This document shows positions 1 to 11,324 of a DNA stretch of 64,000 bases, piece after piece. The translations under genes and the position numbers were made by a program. Position 1 is the stretch's first letter. Each line of letters begins with the position of its first letter. Source of the DNA: Pyxicephalus adspersus (Eukaryota; Chordata; Amphibia; Anura; Pyxicephalidae); assembly GCF_032062135.1 (NCBI RefSeq), contig NC_092869.1:46792163-46856162 (forward strand), written 5' to 3'. The notes under the pieces are model-generated. The model saw only the letters and a program-made list of their open reading frames with translations. It was not told the origin of the DNA and searched no databases.

Positions 1-1188
1 CTAGCCAATAGTCCAAGGCAACCATCTCCTGGCAACATTCTCATTGGCTAGAAAATTAGCTATTGTTTGTCAGCAAATTGCAAATGTGCAGCAACCTGGG
101 ACTAATTTCCAATGGATGTGAAGGACATTGGTTTGTGGTAGCTGCTGGGTCCAATAATCCAAGTGATTTTAACCTGCGTGAGGCTTTCTCTATTTTTATT
201 TTACTATTGGCTAATTTCTTTTTTCATTTCTTAGCCCTTTTAAATAAACACATTGTCGATATACCAAATATTCAGATGCAGTTGCTGGTAGGGAGCCTTG
301 CAATTACCTTTTGTCTAAAATCCCCGCTGGGTCATTATTATTCGGGTGACAATAGTGAAGAACCCTTTTATTTTTGGCCCCGACTTGTGCGATCCATTTG
401 ATGAAATGAACTTATATAGGCCATGTCACAGCTTTTTCTTTGTGCTCCCGTTGTTTGCGCCAGGCTTATCATTTGTTATTGAAGCCGGGCTTGTGATGGA
501 ACGAGATCTCATTAAATGCCAGATAAACAGCGAGGGCCTCTTTGTGAAATATAATATGCATAGATAGACAATAGACACCTCAATTCTAATTAAGGCACCG
601 AGCGACCTGTCTTCATCGAAGCGCCATTAAATTGAAAGGCATTTTTTGCTGAATGCCCACCAGGCTTCTCCTCATCATTTATTTAAACAACCCACACCTC
701 TTTTAGAATTCAAAAGAGATTGACTTTCTAACTAAGAACAAGATTGGAGGAATAATTAAGCCTTAAAACAAAATTTATGTGGCCGGGGAAAAAAAAAAGA
801 CACCATAACGCATAAGCTGCAGCAAATTTAATTTTGAAAAAGGATCAACAGACACTTAAACTTCAGCTCATAAAGTTATATTTTCATCAAAGCAGGTAAA
901 TCTAGGCAAATTAGCATTGGATTTACCGGCTGTTTACCATCATATGCCCTGTGGATGCATATTGGATATGACACAAATCTGTCGTGGGCAAAAATGGTAT
1001 CCTGGCGCTGGGAAACAAAGATTTTTGACTAAAATACTAATTTGGGGCTATTAAATGTTCTGAAATGTCAAACACCAAATGAGAGATCCATGTCTCCCAA
1101 AGAGTGGACCACTTATACAATGTATGATATGCCAGTGGTAATTTGTAATTCATGGTAAATGTTAACTACAGAAAAAGAACTGGTAAAA
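1..1188. other. Unique sequence; candidate conserved non-coding DNA
   Basis: No gene or recognisable repeat is visible. From about 60 to 1000 the sequence is low in simple repeats and contains several TAATTA-type or AATTAA homeodomain-like cores (for example near 578 and 751). This texture is common in vertebrate conserved non-coding elements, but conservation cannot be judged from one genome. The open frames here (63-401 and 346-567) have no recognisable domain and overlap one another, so they are not called as genes. Confidence 0.25.
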
Positions 1189-1510
1189 TCAAATCATGGC
1201 TGACATAATGATCACAAGCACAGAAAACACTCTGATCTGTTCCTTAGTGGACCCAAACCACCATTTGGGCACAATTTGTGCTCGATCAGCCAAAAGAGCA
1301 ATCGTGAGGTTGGCGAATGATATTGGATGTGAAGACCTGGCTAACAAACAGTTTTTGAATTCATTCCAATGGTGTTCAGTAGGGCTGAGGCCAGGGATCT
1401 CTGGAGGATGCTCTAGTTCCTCCACACCAACTGCTTAAACCACTTCTTTATGGAACTGGCTTTCTACAAAGTCATACCAGAATAATACCCAATGCCATGG
1501 AGCTGCATCA
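1189..1510 (-). pseudogene. Tc1/mariner-like transposase fossil, C-terminal part
   Basis: Read on the minus strand, an open stretch from 1425 down to 1189 contains LSPTEHHWNEF followed by ARSSHPISFANL and a further ALLADRAQI block. This matches the layout of the C-terminal catalytic region of Tc1-like DD34E transposases, where SPDLNPIEHLWDEL is followed by a basic RARPSHPTS-type segment. The glutamate of PTEHHW stands where the third catalytic acid is expected. Minus-strand sequence upstream (about 1426-1510) continues the similarity at DNA level (a VEEL segment and a degenerate region before it) but contains stops. No N-terminal paired-type DNA-binding region or terminal inverted repeat was seen. 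It is a truncated, inactive copy. The opposite frame at 1196-1438 is a shadow. Confidence 0.75.
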
Positions 1511-1885
1511 CAAAATATTAAGCATAATAATGCAATTGAGGGAAAAAGTTTCTGCAGAACATCAATTGGACTTTCAATTGGCTTCAAAACAGTATTATTA
1601 TATCAAATAGAAGTTCCATTGGATACGTTGTACAGGAACTTTGTGGCACAGTAACTTGCTAACATATTATTTTACACATGTGGGTAAATTCACAATATTT
1701 ATAATCTATTGACTGTGAAAAAGTTTCAACATTTGCACAAGAAGCACAAGAGCACCCTACAAATATCTTTTTTACGTGAAAGGTCATTTTTTGCTTTTTA
1801 GTTTTTTTATGGTCAAATGTAAATTTCTCCTTGGTCAAACCAAATGTACTTTAAATATATATATCACAGATTGGCCAAACATTTT

Positions 1886-2002
1886 TAAATTGGGCAAGTC
1901 TTCTTTGAAGCTAGGTGAACACTCTTTGAAGTTAGGCCGATGTTTTTTTTTTAAGTTGGGTGAACATTCTTCGAAGTTGGGTCAACATACTTTGAAGTCA
2001 AA
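1886..2002. repeat. Short minisatellite, about 30-bp unit
   Basis: About four or five imperfect copies of a unit built around CTTTGAAGTTGGGTGAACA follow one another, with variants such as AAGCTAGGTGAACACT and AAGTTGGGTCAACATACT. One unit carries a run of T. The repetition explains the 101-residue open frame across it (1776-2081), whose KLGEHS repeats are just the translated unit. Confidence 0.75.
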
Positions 2003-2073
2003 TTTTCTAAGGATATTTAATCATAAGGGAAAAATAGATCATTTAACATTTAGAACTTTAAGTGTAAATTGTG

Positions 2074-2115
2074 TCTCCTGAAGACACTGCTGAATCTCCT
2101 GAAGACACTCCTGAA
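2074..2115. repeat. Two-copy 21-bp direct repeat
   Basis: TCTCCTGAAGACACT followed by GCTGAA (2074-2094) is repeated as TCTCCTGAAGACACT plus CCTGAA (2095-2115), differing at one base. A minimal tandem duplication next to the minisatellite. Confidence 0.8.
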
Positions 2116-2154
2116 TAGGGTTCAGTTTAAACATTGGATCATTGTACATCAAAG

Positions 2155-2924
2155 TGTAATGCGCCTGGGCACACAAACCATGACCAACTCCAGATATCCT
2201 TCAATCAGGCTTTATTCAATGTCATAAAGCACAGCAAGGGTTAAGTCCAAACAAGCAAAGTACAAGAGGGTAAGGCAGAGACAGGTCAAGAACAATCCGA
2301 GGTCAGGGCAGGCAGCAGGCAGAATGGTCATTAGCAATCCGAGGTCAGGGCAGGCAGAGTTCAAGCAGAGTCAGCTTCAGACCAGGTCACTATGGAGATG
2401 ACAAAAGCAGATAAACTTAAACCAACACAAGGACGCACCCAAGCACACTGTGTTAACAGAGGCTTATAGCGGGCACTGGTGTACAGGACAGGCTCTCCTT
2501 AAATGGCCAGAGTGACCAATGACCTTGCGCCACCTGGCGCCGTCTGATAGGAGAATAACTGAATTCAAACTAACTATGTCCCGCCCCGCGGCGAGGCAGC
2601 CGAGTGCCACGCCCTCGGGGGGTACAAGAGGGACGCATGGTAGCACGCGCACCTCTTCCCACAACACCCCTAGGACGTGCACTACTTTGAACATGCAAAG
2701 GAGTGCTGAGAGCAGGAGTTTCAGTAACCACGTCCGAAGGGATGCAAGGGATGCCGCCTGGCTGAACAGTAGTTTGGCCAGGACAGATCCCTCCGCCTGC
2801 AGAGAGAGACAAGCTGCGAGCAGAGCAGCAGCCTCGGCCATGCCGCCTGCTACAGCGGCATCCCCCTCTGCGGCTGGGATCCCCAGGGACACCGCGGGCT
2901 CGCAGGACGGGTAAATTCCTTACA
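2155..2924 (-). mobile_element. Solo LTR of an LTR retrotransposon
   Basis: The 770-bp block begins TGTAATGCGCC and ends ATTCCTTACA on the plus strand, so it has the TG...CA ends of an LTR. It is flanked by a perfect 5-bp duplication, CAAAG, at 2150-2154 and 2925-2929, as expected for Gypsy-type or similar LTR elements. No internal region or second LTR adjoins, so it is a solo LTR left by recombination. It contains an internal duplication of CAATCCGAGGTCAGGGCAGG and is GC-rich from about 2520 to 2910, unlike the surrounding AT-rich DNA. The overlapping open frames (2464-2992, both strands) are by-products of this GC-rich stretch. Minus orientation is inferred from similarity in texture to amphibian LTRs; the ends are certain, the strand less so. 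Confidence 0.8.
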
Positions 2925-3826
2925 CAAAGTATGATTACCACCTTCAAAGAAGGAACGAAGTCCGGGTGCATTTGTCCATTTCTAATATACACATCATGTA
3001 AATATTTAGTCCTTATATGTTCATATTTAATGTGTATTTGCTACTGAAAGTTGCGAATGTTAAACAAGCATTTAAATAATTGCTGTACAAGTTGTGCCAT
3101 AGTTGACCAAACACCTATGCATACTCATTCAAGGTCCGTTATCAAGATGGTTGGATCAGAACACCAACCAAATAAGCCATATATCATAGAACCCGATCAA
3201 AAATAACAGATCCAATAAACAAGCACTTTGGTTGATTGAATTACCATGTGAATTGATTATTATAATACCCCGTATTGTTTAAATGGAAAGATACCCAACC
3301 CAATAGATCATACTGATCTCCCCCGGGATGACAAATTAATTATTTACTTATCTCTGATCCTGATTTATTATGTACTTATCACACATCCATCACTTTGCAG
3401 TATGGTGTTTCGGCATACACCTGCTATAGAACCTCAGCCAACTCCTCTCCTGATTATGATGTATCTATCAAGAGTGTTTATTTCCACTAAACAGAAAGTC
3501 TTTAAAATGCACAAATTCATGTAAATCTTAACTGCTGAAAAAAAAAATAATTTCTTAGGGAACAGCTTATGCAGTCCCTTTTAAGCAGCAAACTATCAGC
3601 TTGTAAAACAACAGATGGTCCCGTATCTGCATACATCTCAATAGCATCAGCACAATCGACTTCTAGGAATTAATGCAGTGAAGGACAAAAAAAAACTTTT
3701 CTAGTGGTAAATCAGTTGATGTTTATGCTGAAATATACTTTTTTTTTTGCTACAAGCAAATATATATAACACCAACAGTAAAAAAAATCCTAAAGTCAAA
3801 AAGCCCTTTTACATTTTACTTTAAAG
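2925..3826. other. AT-rich unique stretch
   Basis: No gene, RNA or terminal inverted repeats recognised. Several short A and T runs occur. Nothing further can be supported. Confidence 0.5.
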
Positions 3827-3905
3827 CAGCACTTCCCAGCCAGGGTTCCTTTAGAGGTTTCTGGGAGTTCCTTGAGCAATGAGCAGTTTGTAACCCTCAG
3901 GTTGC
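3827..3905 (-). mobile_element. Fragment of hAT MITE (GTTTCTCAACC family)
   Basis: CAGCACTTCCCAGCCAGG opens a segment that continues GGTTCC...AGAGGTTTCTGGGAGTTCC, matching one end of the MITE seen complete at 47577-47856 and 37524-37814, in the orientation of the latter. Only about 80 bp are recognisable. Confidence 0.6.
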
Positions 3906-3924
3906 GTGCATGCACCGCTAATAC

Positions 3925-4102
3925 TGCAAATCCCAGAATGCTCTGCTTGCACGTCAATCAAGACCCAGAAGCGCCCCCTCCTCTCTTGACATTCATTAGC
4001 GATCTTCCTCAATTGTAGATATTTTTTTCAATAAATGTCAAGGTTGGCCTGCAACTTTGTCCAAACTTTTCATTTTGGCCCACTGAGTATTTGACACCCC
4101 TG
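3925..4102 (-). mobile_element. hAT-type element fragment with GACACCCCTG end
   Basis: The right boundary TTTGACACCCCTG (4090-4102) is the reverse complement of CAGGGGTGTCAAA, a terminal sequence typical of vertebrate hAT elements. Upstream is an arm with GGCCCACTGAG and a decayed AT-rich interior. The other end was not found, so the left boundary is approximate. Confidence 0.55.
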
Positions 4103-4462
4103 GTTTAAAGTATATGTAAATAAGTTTTTGTTAAAGGAACATTGTGGCATTTATCTTTTTTCCCCCAATAACCCTGAAAATCTTACAGTTCCTGGGTGGC
4201 TACAATCCCTTGCTATATTCTATGGAGGGAGCCATATTTGCTACCCAAGCTGGACTTCGAACACTTGCCTTTGTTCATTTCCATATGTTGGGTAAATGGA
4301 TTATCAGGTTACAGATGATTTTTTTTTGTATTTGTTGTTTTAGCCTTAAGAAAAATAATGCAAACACTACATATAAATACTGGTAAGCTGCAAGGTCTAT
4401 ACTGCAGCAAGGTGATAAGTGAGTACATGATATACACACCTTGGGTGGGCAAACACCTAGAC

Positions 4463-5748
4463 CAGGGGTCAGCAACCTTTACTATCAAAAGAGCCATTTT
4501 GCCTCCTCTTCCACTAAAGAAAAATAGTCTGGAGCCGCAAAACATAACACAGATTATAAACTTTTAAAAGTTTTAATATTTTTTTAATTTTACCTGTTAC
4601 AAGTGTGCATGTGTAGGCCTACTTTGAAATAAATTAAACACTGAACTATGCCCCTAGCAGCCTCCAGCTTCTAACGTATCATCCTGTTACATTAGCTGGA
4701 GGCTTCTAACGTAACAGGGTAGATTATTTTGATGGGCAGAGTTCTTCATGTTCTGACGATGCCTTAGCGATTAAATTTTAAGGGGTGTTAGCCACAGGTG
4801 TCCCTCATTTGCAGCTTTAATTTTGTTCACCTGTACCCCCCAATCTTGAGTAATTGGGGTTCAGGTGCTAGAAGCCTCCAGCAATGTGTAACAGGGTAGA
4901 TTATTTTGATGGGCAGAGTTCTTTATTTTCTGACGAAGCCTTAGCGATTCAATAGTAGGTGGTGTTAGCCATAAGTGTCCCCCACTTGCACCTCTATTTT
5001 GGTCACCTGTACCGCCTCCCCCCCGTTCCAGAGAAATTGGGGTTCAGATGCTAGATGCTTCCAGCAATGTGTAACAGGGTAGATTTTTTTGATAGGCGGA
5101 GTTTTTATGAATTTTTAGGAGGTGTTAGCCACAGGTGTCCCATACTTGCACCTCAAATTTTTTTCACCTGTACCCCCCTTTCCAGATAAATTGGGGTTTA
5201 GGTGCTAGAAGCCTCCAACGATGTGTAACAGGGTAGGGGTTTTTTGATGGGTGGAGTTTTTAGGAGGTGTTAGCCACAGGTGTCCCCCACTTGCACCTCT
5301 AATTTTGTTCACCTGTACCCCCTTCCTGTTCCAGAGAAATTGGGGTTCAGGTGCCTCCAGCAATGTGTAACAGTAGATTTTTTTGATGGGCAGAGTTCTT
5401 TATGTTCTGATGATAGCCTAACAATTAAATTTTAGGGGGTGTTAATCACAGGTGTCCCCCACTTGCACCTACATTTTTGGTTTTGTACATCTCCCCATTC
5501 CAGAGGAATGGGGGTTCAAAGGAGGGGGATGTCATTGTACACACCCATTTGTACACGCCCCGTGGTAGATTTATTTCACTGGTAGATTTTTTTCATTAGA
5601 ACACCGGATAGGGAATCCCCCTCCTCCGCAGTGTCTTGGGAGGAAGGGGATCCCCCATCAGAGATCTCCCCGCGGCAGCCGAAGGGAGCCACAACAAGGA
5701 GGCTGAAGGGCCGCATGCAGCTCCGGAGCCGCAGGTTGCAGACCCCTG
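4463..5748 (+). mobile_element. Non-autonomous hAT element, copy 1 (intact ends)
   Basis: The element opens CAGGGGTCAGCAACC and closes GGTTGCAGACCCCTG, imperfect terminal inverted repeats of hAT type. It is flanked by a perfect 8-bp duplication ACCTAGAC at 4455-4462 and 5749-5756, the length hAT transposases generate. The 1,286 bp carry no transposase frame, so it would have to be moved in trans. The interior is mainly a tandem array (see next entry). A near-identical copy lies at 56436-57719 in opposite orientation; by eye the two differ at only a few percent of sites, so both insertions look recent. The orientation given is arbitrary. Confidence 0.9.
4785..5560. repeat. Internal tandem array of the hAT element, about five units
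   Basis: GGTGTTAGCCACAGGTGTCC or a close variant recurs at about 4785, 4961, 5121, 5265 and 5439, giving units of about 145-176 bp. Each unit also has a CACCTGTACCC block, ATTGGGGTTCAGG and AATGTGTAACAGGGTAG. Length differences come from deletions inside units. The same five-unit structure appears in the second copy of the element. Confidence 0.85.
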
Positions 5749-5756
5749 ACCTAGAC

Positions 5757-6754
5757 CAACTTTATAGTTATTCATTTTTACACTGATTGTCATCTCTTTG
5801 GTATGCCCAGCTTTCTTCTTTAAAATGAACCTGTTACATTGGAGGATTAATTGCTGCACAGTGTCTGCAGCCCAGTAGGTTTATTAAACATATTTACTGC
5901 TTCTCAAATATATAATATTATTAGTTTATATCCTGCCAGCAATTCACTTTAGGACAATGGTCCTGAAGTTCCCTGATGAGAAATTTATTAGGTTAACATG
6001 CATTTCCTAAATAAGAGACTTCACCATGGAGTTGGTAAATTGGTAAATCAAAGTTTCCACAAACATTTAGTGGTGAGATTCAAAGTGGCTGCCAGGATTA
6101 ACATTGGCTGTTAGTTAGTTTTTGATGCACCTTGCAAATAGTTGTCTGATGCAGTTTATAGGTATACCAGCAGGCAATGGGAACCTTGTTCACCATATAT
6201 CGTATTGTATTGTATTGTTTATCTTGCTAACTGAGAGGTTGGTAAGGCATACATATGTTCATACGTGACATGATTCAGCTTCAGCAAACTTTACCAAGCC
6301 TAGAGTGAGTTAAACTAGAAACAAATTGAACATGATTGGATTAACCAATCACTAGTCTTTATCTGCGATTCTAAAGTTACTAAACATGTTTTTTATGGAC
6401 CTAAAACAAAACAGGTGACAATGAATTATAATATTCATAATTTCTGTGTAATTGTGTCAACAAAAACACGTAAAGTGTACCTAAACCCAAAAAGTCTTTA
6501 CAAAGAAAACCAATAGCTGAGCTCCCACAAAAAGACCATTGCACACATAATGACTGATAATGACTGTTCTCTCCTGTTCTCATTGCTGCTGACACATTAC
6601 ATTGGAAGAGTAAAGCAAAGCAAACAAAACATTTTATCTTATCTGAACTTAAAGAAAAAAATAATTCTTTAGATTTAGTAAAAAATGTCAGTATTATGTA
6701 CTTGGATGCCCAAAGGGATGATGTCAAATGTTTTGCTACTCAAGTTCAATAATC
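5757..6754. other. Unique AT-rich stretch with one possible MITE end
   Basis: No gene seen. GTAAAGTGTACCTAAACCC at 6470-6488 resembles the end of TTAA-flanked MITEs found elsewhere in the window, but no partner end was identified. Confidence 0.35.
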
Positions 6755-7570
6755 CTTGAGTTGATAGGAGGATCAGGGAACCAGGAGCAGGCGTGCCAAT
6801 GGAATCTGGTTAGGTAGCGGGCCGAGTTCAATGTGCTGGCTTTAGAAGAACGCACAGGATCTTCAGGAGCAGGTCAAGTGGCAGGCAAAGGTTGGCAAAA
6901 TGTGAGCAGATGTGGTACAAATTGGCAGGGGGAAATTGTGTTTTTTACATTGAAGCATTAGTTTGGGACATTTGCAACTATTGGGCAATAAGGAGTTAGG
7001 AGAAAGGTTTGTACTGTATAGTATAGCAGTGTAAAAGTTTAACTCTTATTTCTGTGCCATCCAGTGATGCAGCTTGATGGCCAGCCATGGCTCCTCCACT
7101 GCCCAGATTCCGGGGTCAGGCAGCACTACATAGGCCAAGGAACACACACACATACATCCGTGCTTTAGTCTCCATTGTCAATGTTGTACTGTTTGCCAGA
7201 AAAGTTCCATGAATGGTTTGATAGCTCAAAGTTCCAAAGACTTTAGGTGCAATTCATTGCAGCAACATGGTTTCTACAAATATGACTCCGCTCCCCAAGT
7301 CCAATGTTTTGCCCTCTGCTTGGCCAGTGACCAAATAAAGCTACATCTGCCCAGTCCACATTGTCCGTGAGTGCTTCCTGATGATATGGGTGTTTTTCTT
7401 CTATTAGCTGTTGTCTGACCTCTCTCGTCTTTGTCCTGGACCCACCTCTACCTGGAACCCTGCCTACAACTTTGGTTACCATCTGCCCAGACCTCTCCCG
7501 TCTGCTGTGTGGACCAACTTTTGCCTGGACCCATGATTACCAGGTCAGATACCGAAATAACAGCAGAAGC
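6755..7570. mobile_element. LTR-like fragments, poorly preserved
   Basis: 6755-6915 has the GGAGCAGG, GGCAGGCAAAGG texture of the LTR blocks at 2155-2924 and 25395-26080. 7395-7570 in the opposite direction has TGTCCTGGACCCACC and TGCCTGGACCC-like phrases resembling the LTR at 52993-53626. No TG/CA boundary or target duplication could be fixed, so these are treated as scraps; the open frames here are not genes. Confidence 0.35.
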
Positions 7571-8441
7571 AGGTCCAGAACCAGCCAAGGTTGAGAACTG
7601 GTGGTCGAAGTTCAAGCAGATGAAGCAAATTGTAATCCAAGATGCTAAGTTGGGTCTGTACAAGCAACATGGGTCACAGGTTAAATATAAACAGTCAGCC
7701 AGGTAATAATGAAATACAATATTTCAGAGCAATTATTTCTCAAAAGTATTTTTACTAAATGAAAAGTGTTATAAAACACACATGTATCTCATTAAGAGGC
7801 CATAAACTAACAGAAGAGCTGTAAAGTAATTGTGACAGCAGTGAGATCCTATAGATGAAATACATTTGTTTTTTTCCTTTTAAATGCTACCTTGATTTTT
7901 TTTATATTTTGCATTGTGATCCCCATTCTTCAGCTAAAAAACAGGAAGACATTACTCTCCCATTTCCCAAAAGAGCCAGACATCAATGGCTATAAAAAAT
8001 AATGCATCAACTTTGTGCTTAATGAAACGGAACATTTGAGGCAGACAATCTGCTCCTCTAGACGGTGCATCTGTTTCGACTTTGTTCTCCTGAGTCAGTC
8101 AGCAATGTGCCTAGAAAATGTTCAGCCCCGCACATCGTATTCAAACAAGGGTGACATTACTCCTGGGTGACATGCCATGCCAAAAAAAAGGGATACCCAA
8201 CAGCTTTTTGGATGCTTTTAAAGGCAAATTTGGCCAACCAGCTCAAAGCATAAATATGTGCAGAATAAAAAATGATTTAGATTGTACAGTCTGTTACTAT
8301 TAATATTAGACATGTAACAGACATACCTAAAACCTCAAAGTGCTCTTCAGGCTTCCTCTATCTAAGCTCTAATTTTCACATGTGAACAGGGACATGCTAC
8401 TAAAAAGCAGCTGCATTTTGTACCCTAAAGGGGTCTAACCA
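7571..8441. other. Unique AT-rich stretch
   Basis: No gene, RNA or repeat family recognised. Confidence 0.45.
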
Positions 8442-8445
8442 TTAA

Positions 8446-8905
8446 AGCGGACCTAAGCTCAAAATTTTTTACTTTACATAAAAAAGTAGACAACCCTTTA
8501 AAATTGGTAAATAAAAAATTGTTATAAAAAAAATAGTAAATATATATAAATATTAGATTTTTTAAAAATTATTCCTAATTTAAAAAGTGATCATTTGTGC
8601 AATCAATCTGTGCTATAGCTGCAAGTGGTTTTCACTTTTTGAGGCTAAACTCTAGAGGGCAGCAGAGCAGCTGCAATGTCAGCATTCTGCCTATAAGAAA
8701 GCTCTATGTCCCATGATTCCTTGCATTGTGTCTCATGGATGGGGTGTCACGCTTGTAGTCTCAGCTCCCTACAGCACAATGGGTGGGCCACCAAAGAGGG
8801 AATGAAGCATGACTTGTAACCACAGGCATTGAGGATATGCAGCTCCCTGCAAAGGATAGAAGGAATAAAGGGGGTTAATTGAATACAAATTACTTTAATG
8901 ACACT
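8446..8905. mobile_element. TTAA-flanked MITE
   Basis: TTAA at 8442-8445 precedes AGCGGACCTAAGCTC, and TTAA at 8906-8909 follows GACACT, so the 460-bp segment is bounded by duplicated TTAA with weakly matching ends (TTAAAGCGG against TTAAAGTGT read inward). TTAA target duplications are characteristic of piggyBac-type transposition. No transposase frame is present. Confidence 0.55.
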
Positions 8906-8909
8906 TTAA

Positions 8910-9909
8910 GCGACAAACAGGGGAACTAATCCCTTGCTTTAAAAAATTGTGACCTAGCAGGTCCCTAATTGCAGAAGAGACAAGTGATGTCCCTTCTGCA
9001 ATAAAATAACATTACTTGCCTGATTGCACATTTGTAAATATATTCATCTGTACCCCTTCTCCAGCGGGTTCCACCATCTTCTTCTGCCCTTTTTATGGGC
9101 TCCCAGATTTTCACAATGTTAAGATGATGGAACTTCTGAGCTTATGCATGGGAATTGTGTCATACCGTCCAATCACGATGACTGAAAATTTGGTCATTCC
9201 AATCCAAAGGGATTCTGGCATCAAATACTTTAAAAAAACCATATCACACAGACATGTTTTATTGTACAATGGACAATTCTACAATTATAAGTCCAGCCTA
9301 ATCGCAAATTCTCTTTGTTGAACTTTAGTTTTCAACAACATTGTTTTGTGAAAGTTTGAAGCCATATCAATAAAAGTGGACCTCTGTAAATGGTTTGGTC
9401 CAACCCTTACAAACAAATGAATATTGACATTGTTTAAAATGTAAAAGTTAAAACAAACTGCAATTCTCCAAATAATCTGGCTGCAACATTGTAACCTTTC
9501 TGAGCAATTATTTTGGTGGGAGCCAAGCGTAGGAACGCCAAAGATTGGTGGGACCTGTACACATATCAGGGTTATACTATAAAGGTTTCAGCATTTAAAT
9601 GAAAGTGACCACTATGGGGAAAAACTCAATACAGGACATAGATGCCTAGCTTGTAATATGCCACCACAAACTCTTCTCTGAGAAGAAACAATTGGACATA
9701 AAATGATGAAAAGACAAAACAGACCTATACCTTTACAATTGGCATAGTTCATGGCCCTTGAATGGGCAGCTTTAGTTCCAATGTCAGACTTCTGCAGAGA
9801 AATGTGAATTTACATGTTTGAACATGCATGGCTTGAAACCAGTTAATGTATGTTGGCATCTTTTGTAAAAAACAGAAAATCTAAACTTCAGTCCAACAGG
9901 TGATATGCA
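8910..9909. other. Unique AT-rich stretch
   Basis: Nothing recognised apart from short A/T runs. The open frame at 9016-9321 has no recognisable domain. Confidence 0.45.
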
Positions 9910-9913
9910 CTAA

Positions 9914-10259
9914 CCTCCCTAGCTGTATTCCCGGCTCAGGGTTATTTTCAGTACTAAAACCAGTAACGCCGGAGCCACACTCCATGGAATTGCCATGGAG
10001 TTTTAAAATTTACCTGGCCCCCAAGTGCCCGCGGCGTCCTCCAGCAAAGCCTGCCCGGCATCTGCATCCCCGGCTTGTGAGCGTTGGGGATGCAGGGCCA
10101 GGGAATGCAGATCCCAGCTGGGCCGTGTAAGCTTGCAGCTGGGAGGTGGGACCGTGCGGCCAGGAGGCGAGACCAGGTGCGAAATTTAAAATAATAAGTA
10201 TTTTTAAATGTACCGCTTTGATATTTTAAAAATACTTATTATTCAGACCGCCAGGGAGG
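9914..10259. mobile_element. TTAA MITE, CCTCCCTGGCGGT family
   Basis: The left end CCTCCCTAGCTGT and right end ACCGCCAGGGAGG are inverted repeats. The right flank is TTAA (10260-10263); the left flank is CTAA, one base from TTAA. The 346-bp element has a GC-rich centre and AT-rich right arm containing the inverted pair AATAATAAGTATTTTTAAA and TTTAAAAATACTTATTATT. It is non-autonomous and of piggyBac-like type by its target site. The 76-residue frame inside it is a by-product. Confidence 0.75.
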
Positions 10260-10263
10260 TTAA

Positions 10264-10512
10264 ATTACATATTTACATAGTCAGGTTGAAAAAAGACAAA
10301 AGCCCATCAAGTTCAACCACTAAAAAAGTAAAATAAACATATCCCAGATAAAACCCTATAGACATAGTTGATCCAGAGGAAGGCAAAGAAAAAACACGTA
10401 TCAATTTGAAATTCTTTCTGATTCCATGAGACAATCGGATGTTCCCTGGATCAACAGTCACGCTCATCTTTACTTTAAATCTTTAACCCCTAGTTATATT
10501 CTGTGCTTCAAT
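10264..10512 (-). mobile_element. CR1-clade LINE, truncated 3' end
   Basis: The segment starts with TTACATATTTACATAGT, the decayed octamer-type tail of a CR1-like LINE read on the minus strand, then AGGTTGAAAAAAGAC, CATATCCCAGATAAAACC and ATTCCATGAGACAATCGGATG. The same order is seen at 33344-34058 and 56215-57775. It adjoins the TTAA MITE directly. Only the 3'-most 250 bp remain, typical of 5' truncation. Confidence 0.75.
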
Positions 10513-10859
10513 CTGGGCAGCCCCAAGGAGTCAGTTTACCTGCCAAAAAAATTTGTATTAGTGTTCTGAGATTTTCTGAGATTTTGCCACACAATGCGGC
10601 TTGGTCTAGGAGAAGAGACCACAGGTTGTTGTCTGCTGTAGTTAACACTTAGTGGTTCCTCCCTCAGGCTGTGATTGGGAAATCCCCCCTCCTATCAGCA
10701 GGTCCACATTAGCACATGAGCACTGCAGCCAAACTGATTGGCTGCAGTTTGAACTCTGCTGTATCAGGGTTGCAAAGGGGGTTTTAGCTCAAGAATCTTA
10801 AACATTAACACATTTTAGCATTTTTTTACTGAGCCCCGAGGAATATCTCATACAGATCT

Positions 10860-11165
10860 GACTTTCTCGTTTTTTCCTATATCACAAACTGAATTATTCA
10901 CAAAGAAATACAGAAAACAGCTTTCCCTCAGCGGAACATTTGCATGCGAGTAAATAAATCTAATTGGATATTAGTCGTGCAAACAGCTATTCATTTTCAT
11001 TGCTCACAGCCCAACTGATAATGAAGTAGCGGTTTGGATGGTGTCTCCAACCCTGCGGCATTCTGGCTTATGATAATCAATGCTTTGTAAATTGTGATGA
11101 AGATAAAAAACGTTTTAATTAAGTCATTTTTCAAACTTTTGTTTCTTTTTGTAGAAAGCTTTATC
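10860..11165. other. Candidate conserved non-coding sequence
   Basis: Repeat-free, balanced sequence with ATTTGCATG (octamer-like), TAATTGGATATTAG and TTTTAATTAAG motifs. The texture suggests an enhancer-type element, but there is no direct evidence of conservation. Confidence 0.25.
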
Positions 11166-11324
11166 TTGGCTTCGGCTGACTTATAATTGTTTGTCTTGTG
11201 CAGAATGTTGACTTACGTTCGCTTTCAGCATTTGATACCCAATGTGCAGAGAATTAAGAAAAAACAGAAAGTAAACCATAAGAGGAAAAGTATCAGAAAG
11301 ATAAAAAGTTTTTACATAAGTTCA

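Noticed and set aside
1776..2081. KLGEHSLKLG repeat protein
   Set aside because: Translated 30-bp minisatellite.
2464..2992. Three overlapping frames of 131-142 residues on both strands
   Set aside because: All lie within or across a solo LTR with clear ends and target duplication; the GC-rich bases lower stop frequency.
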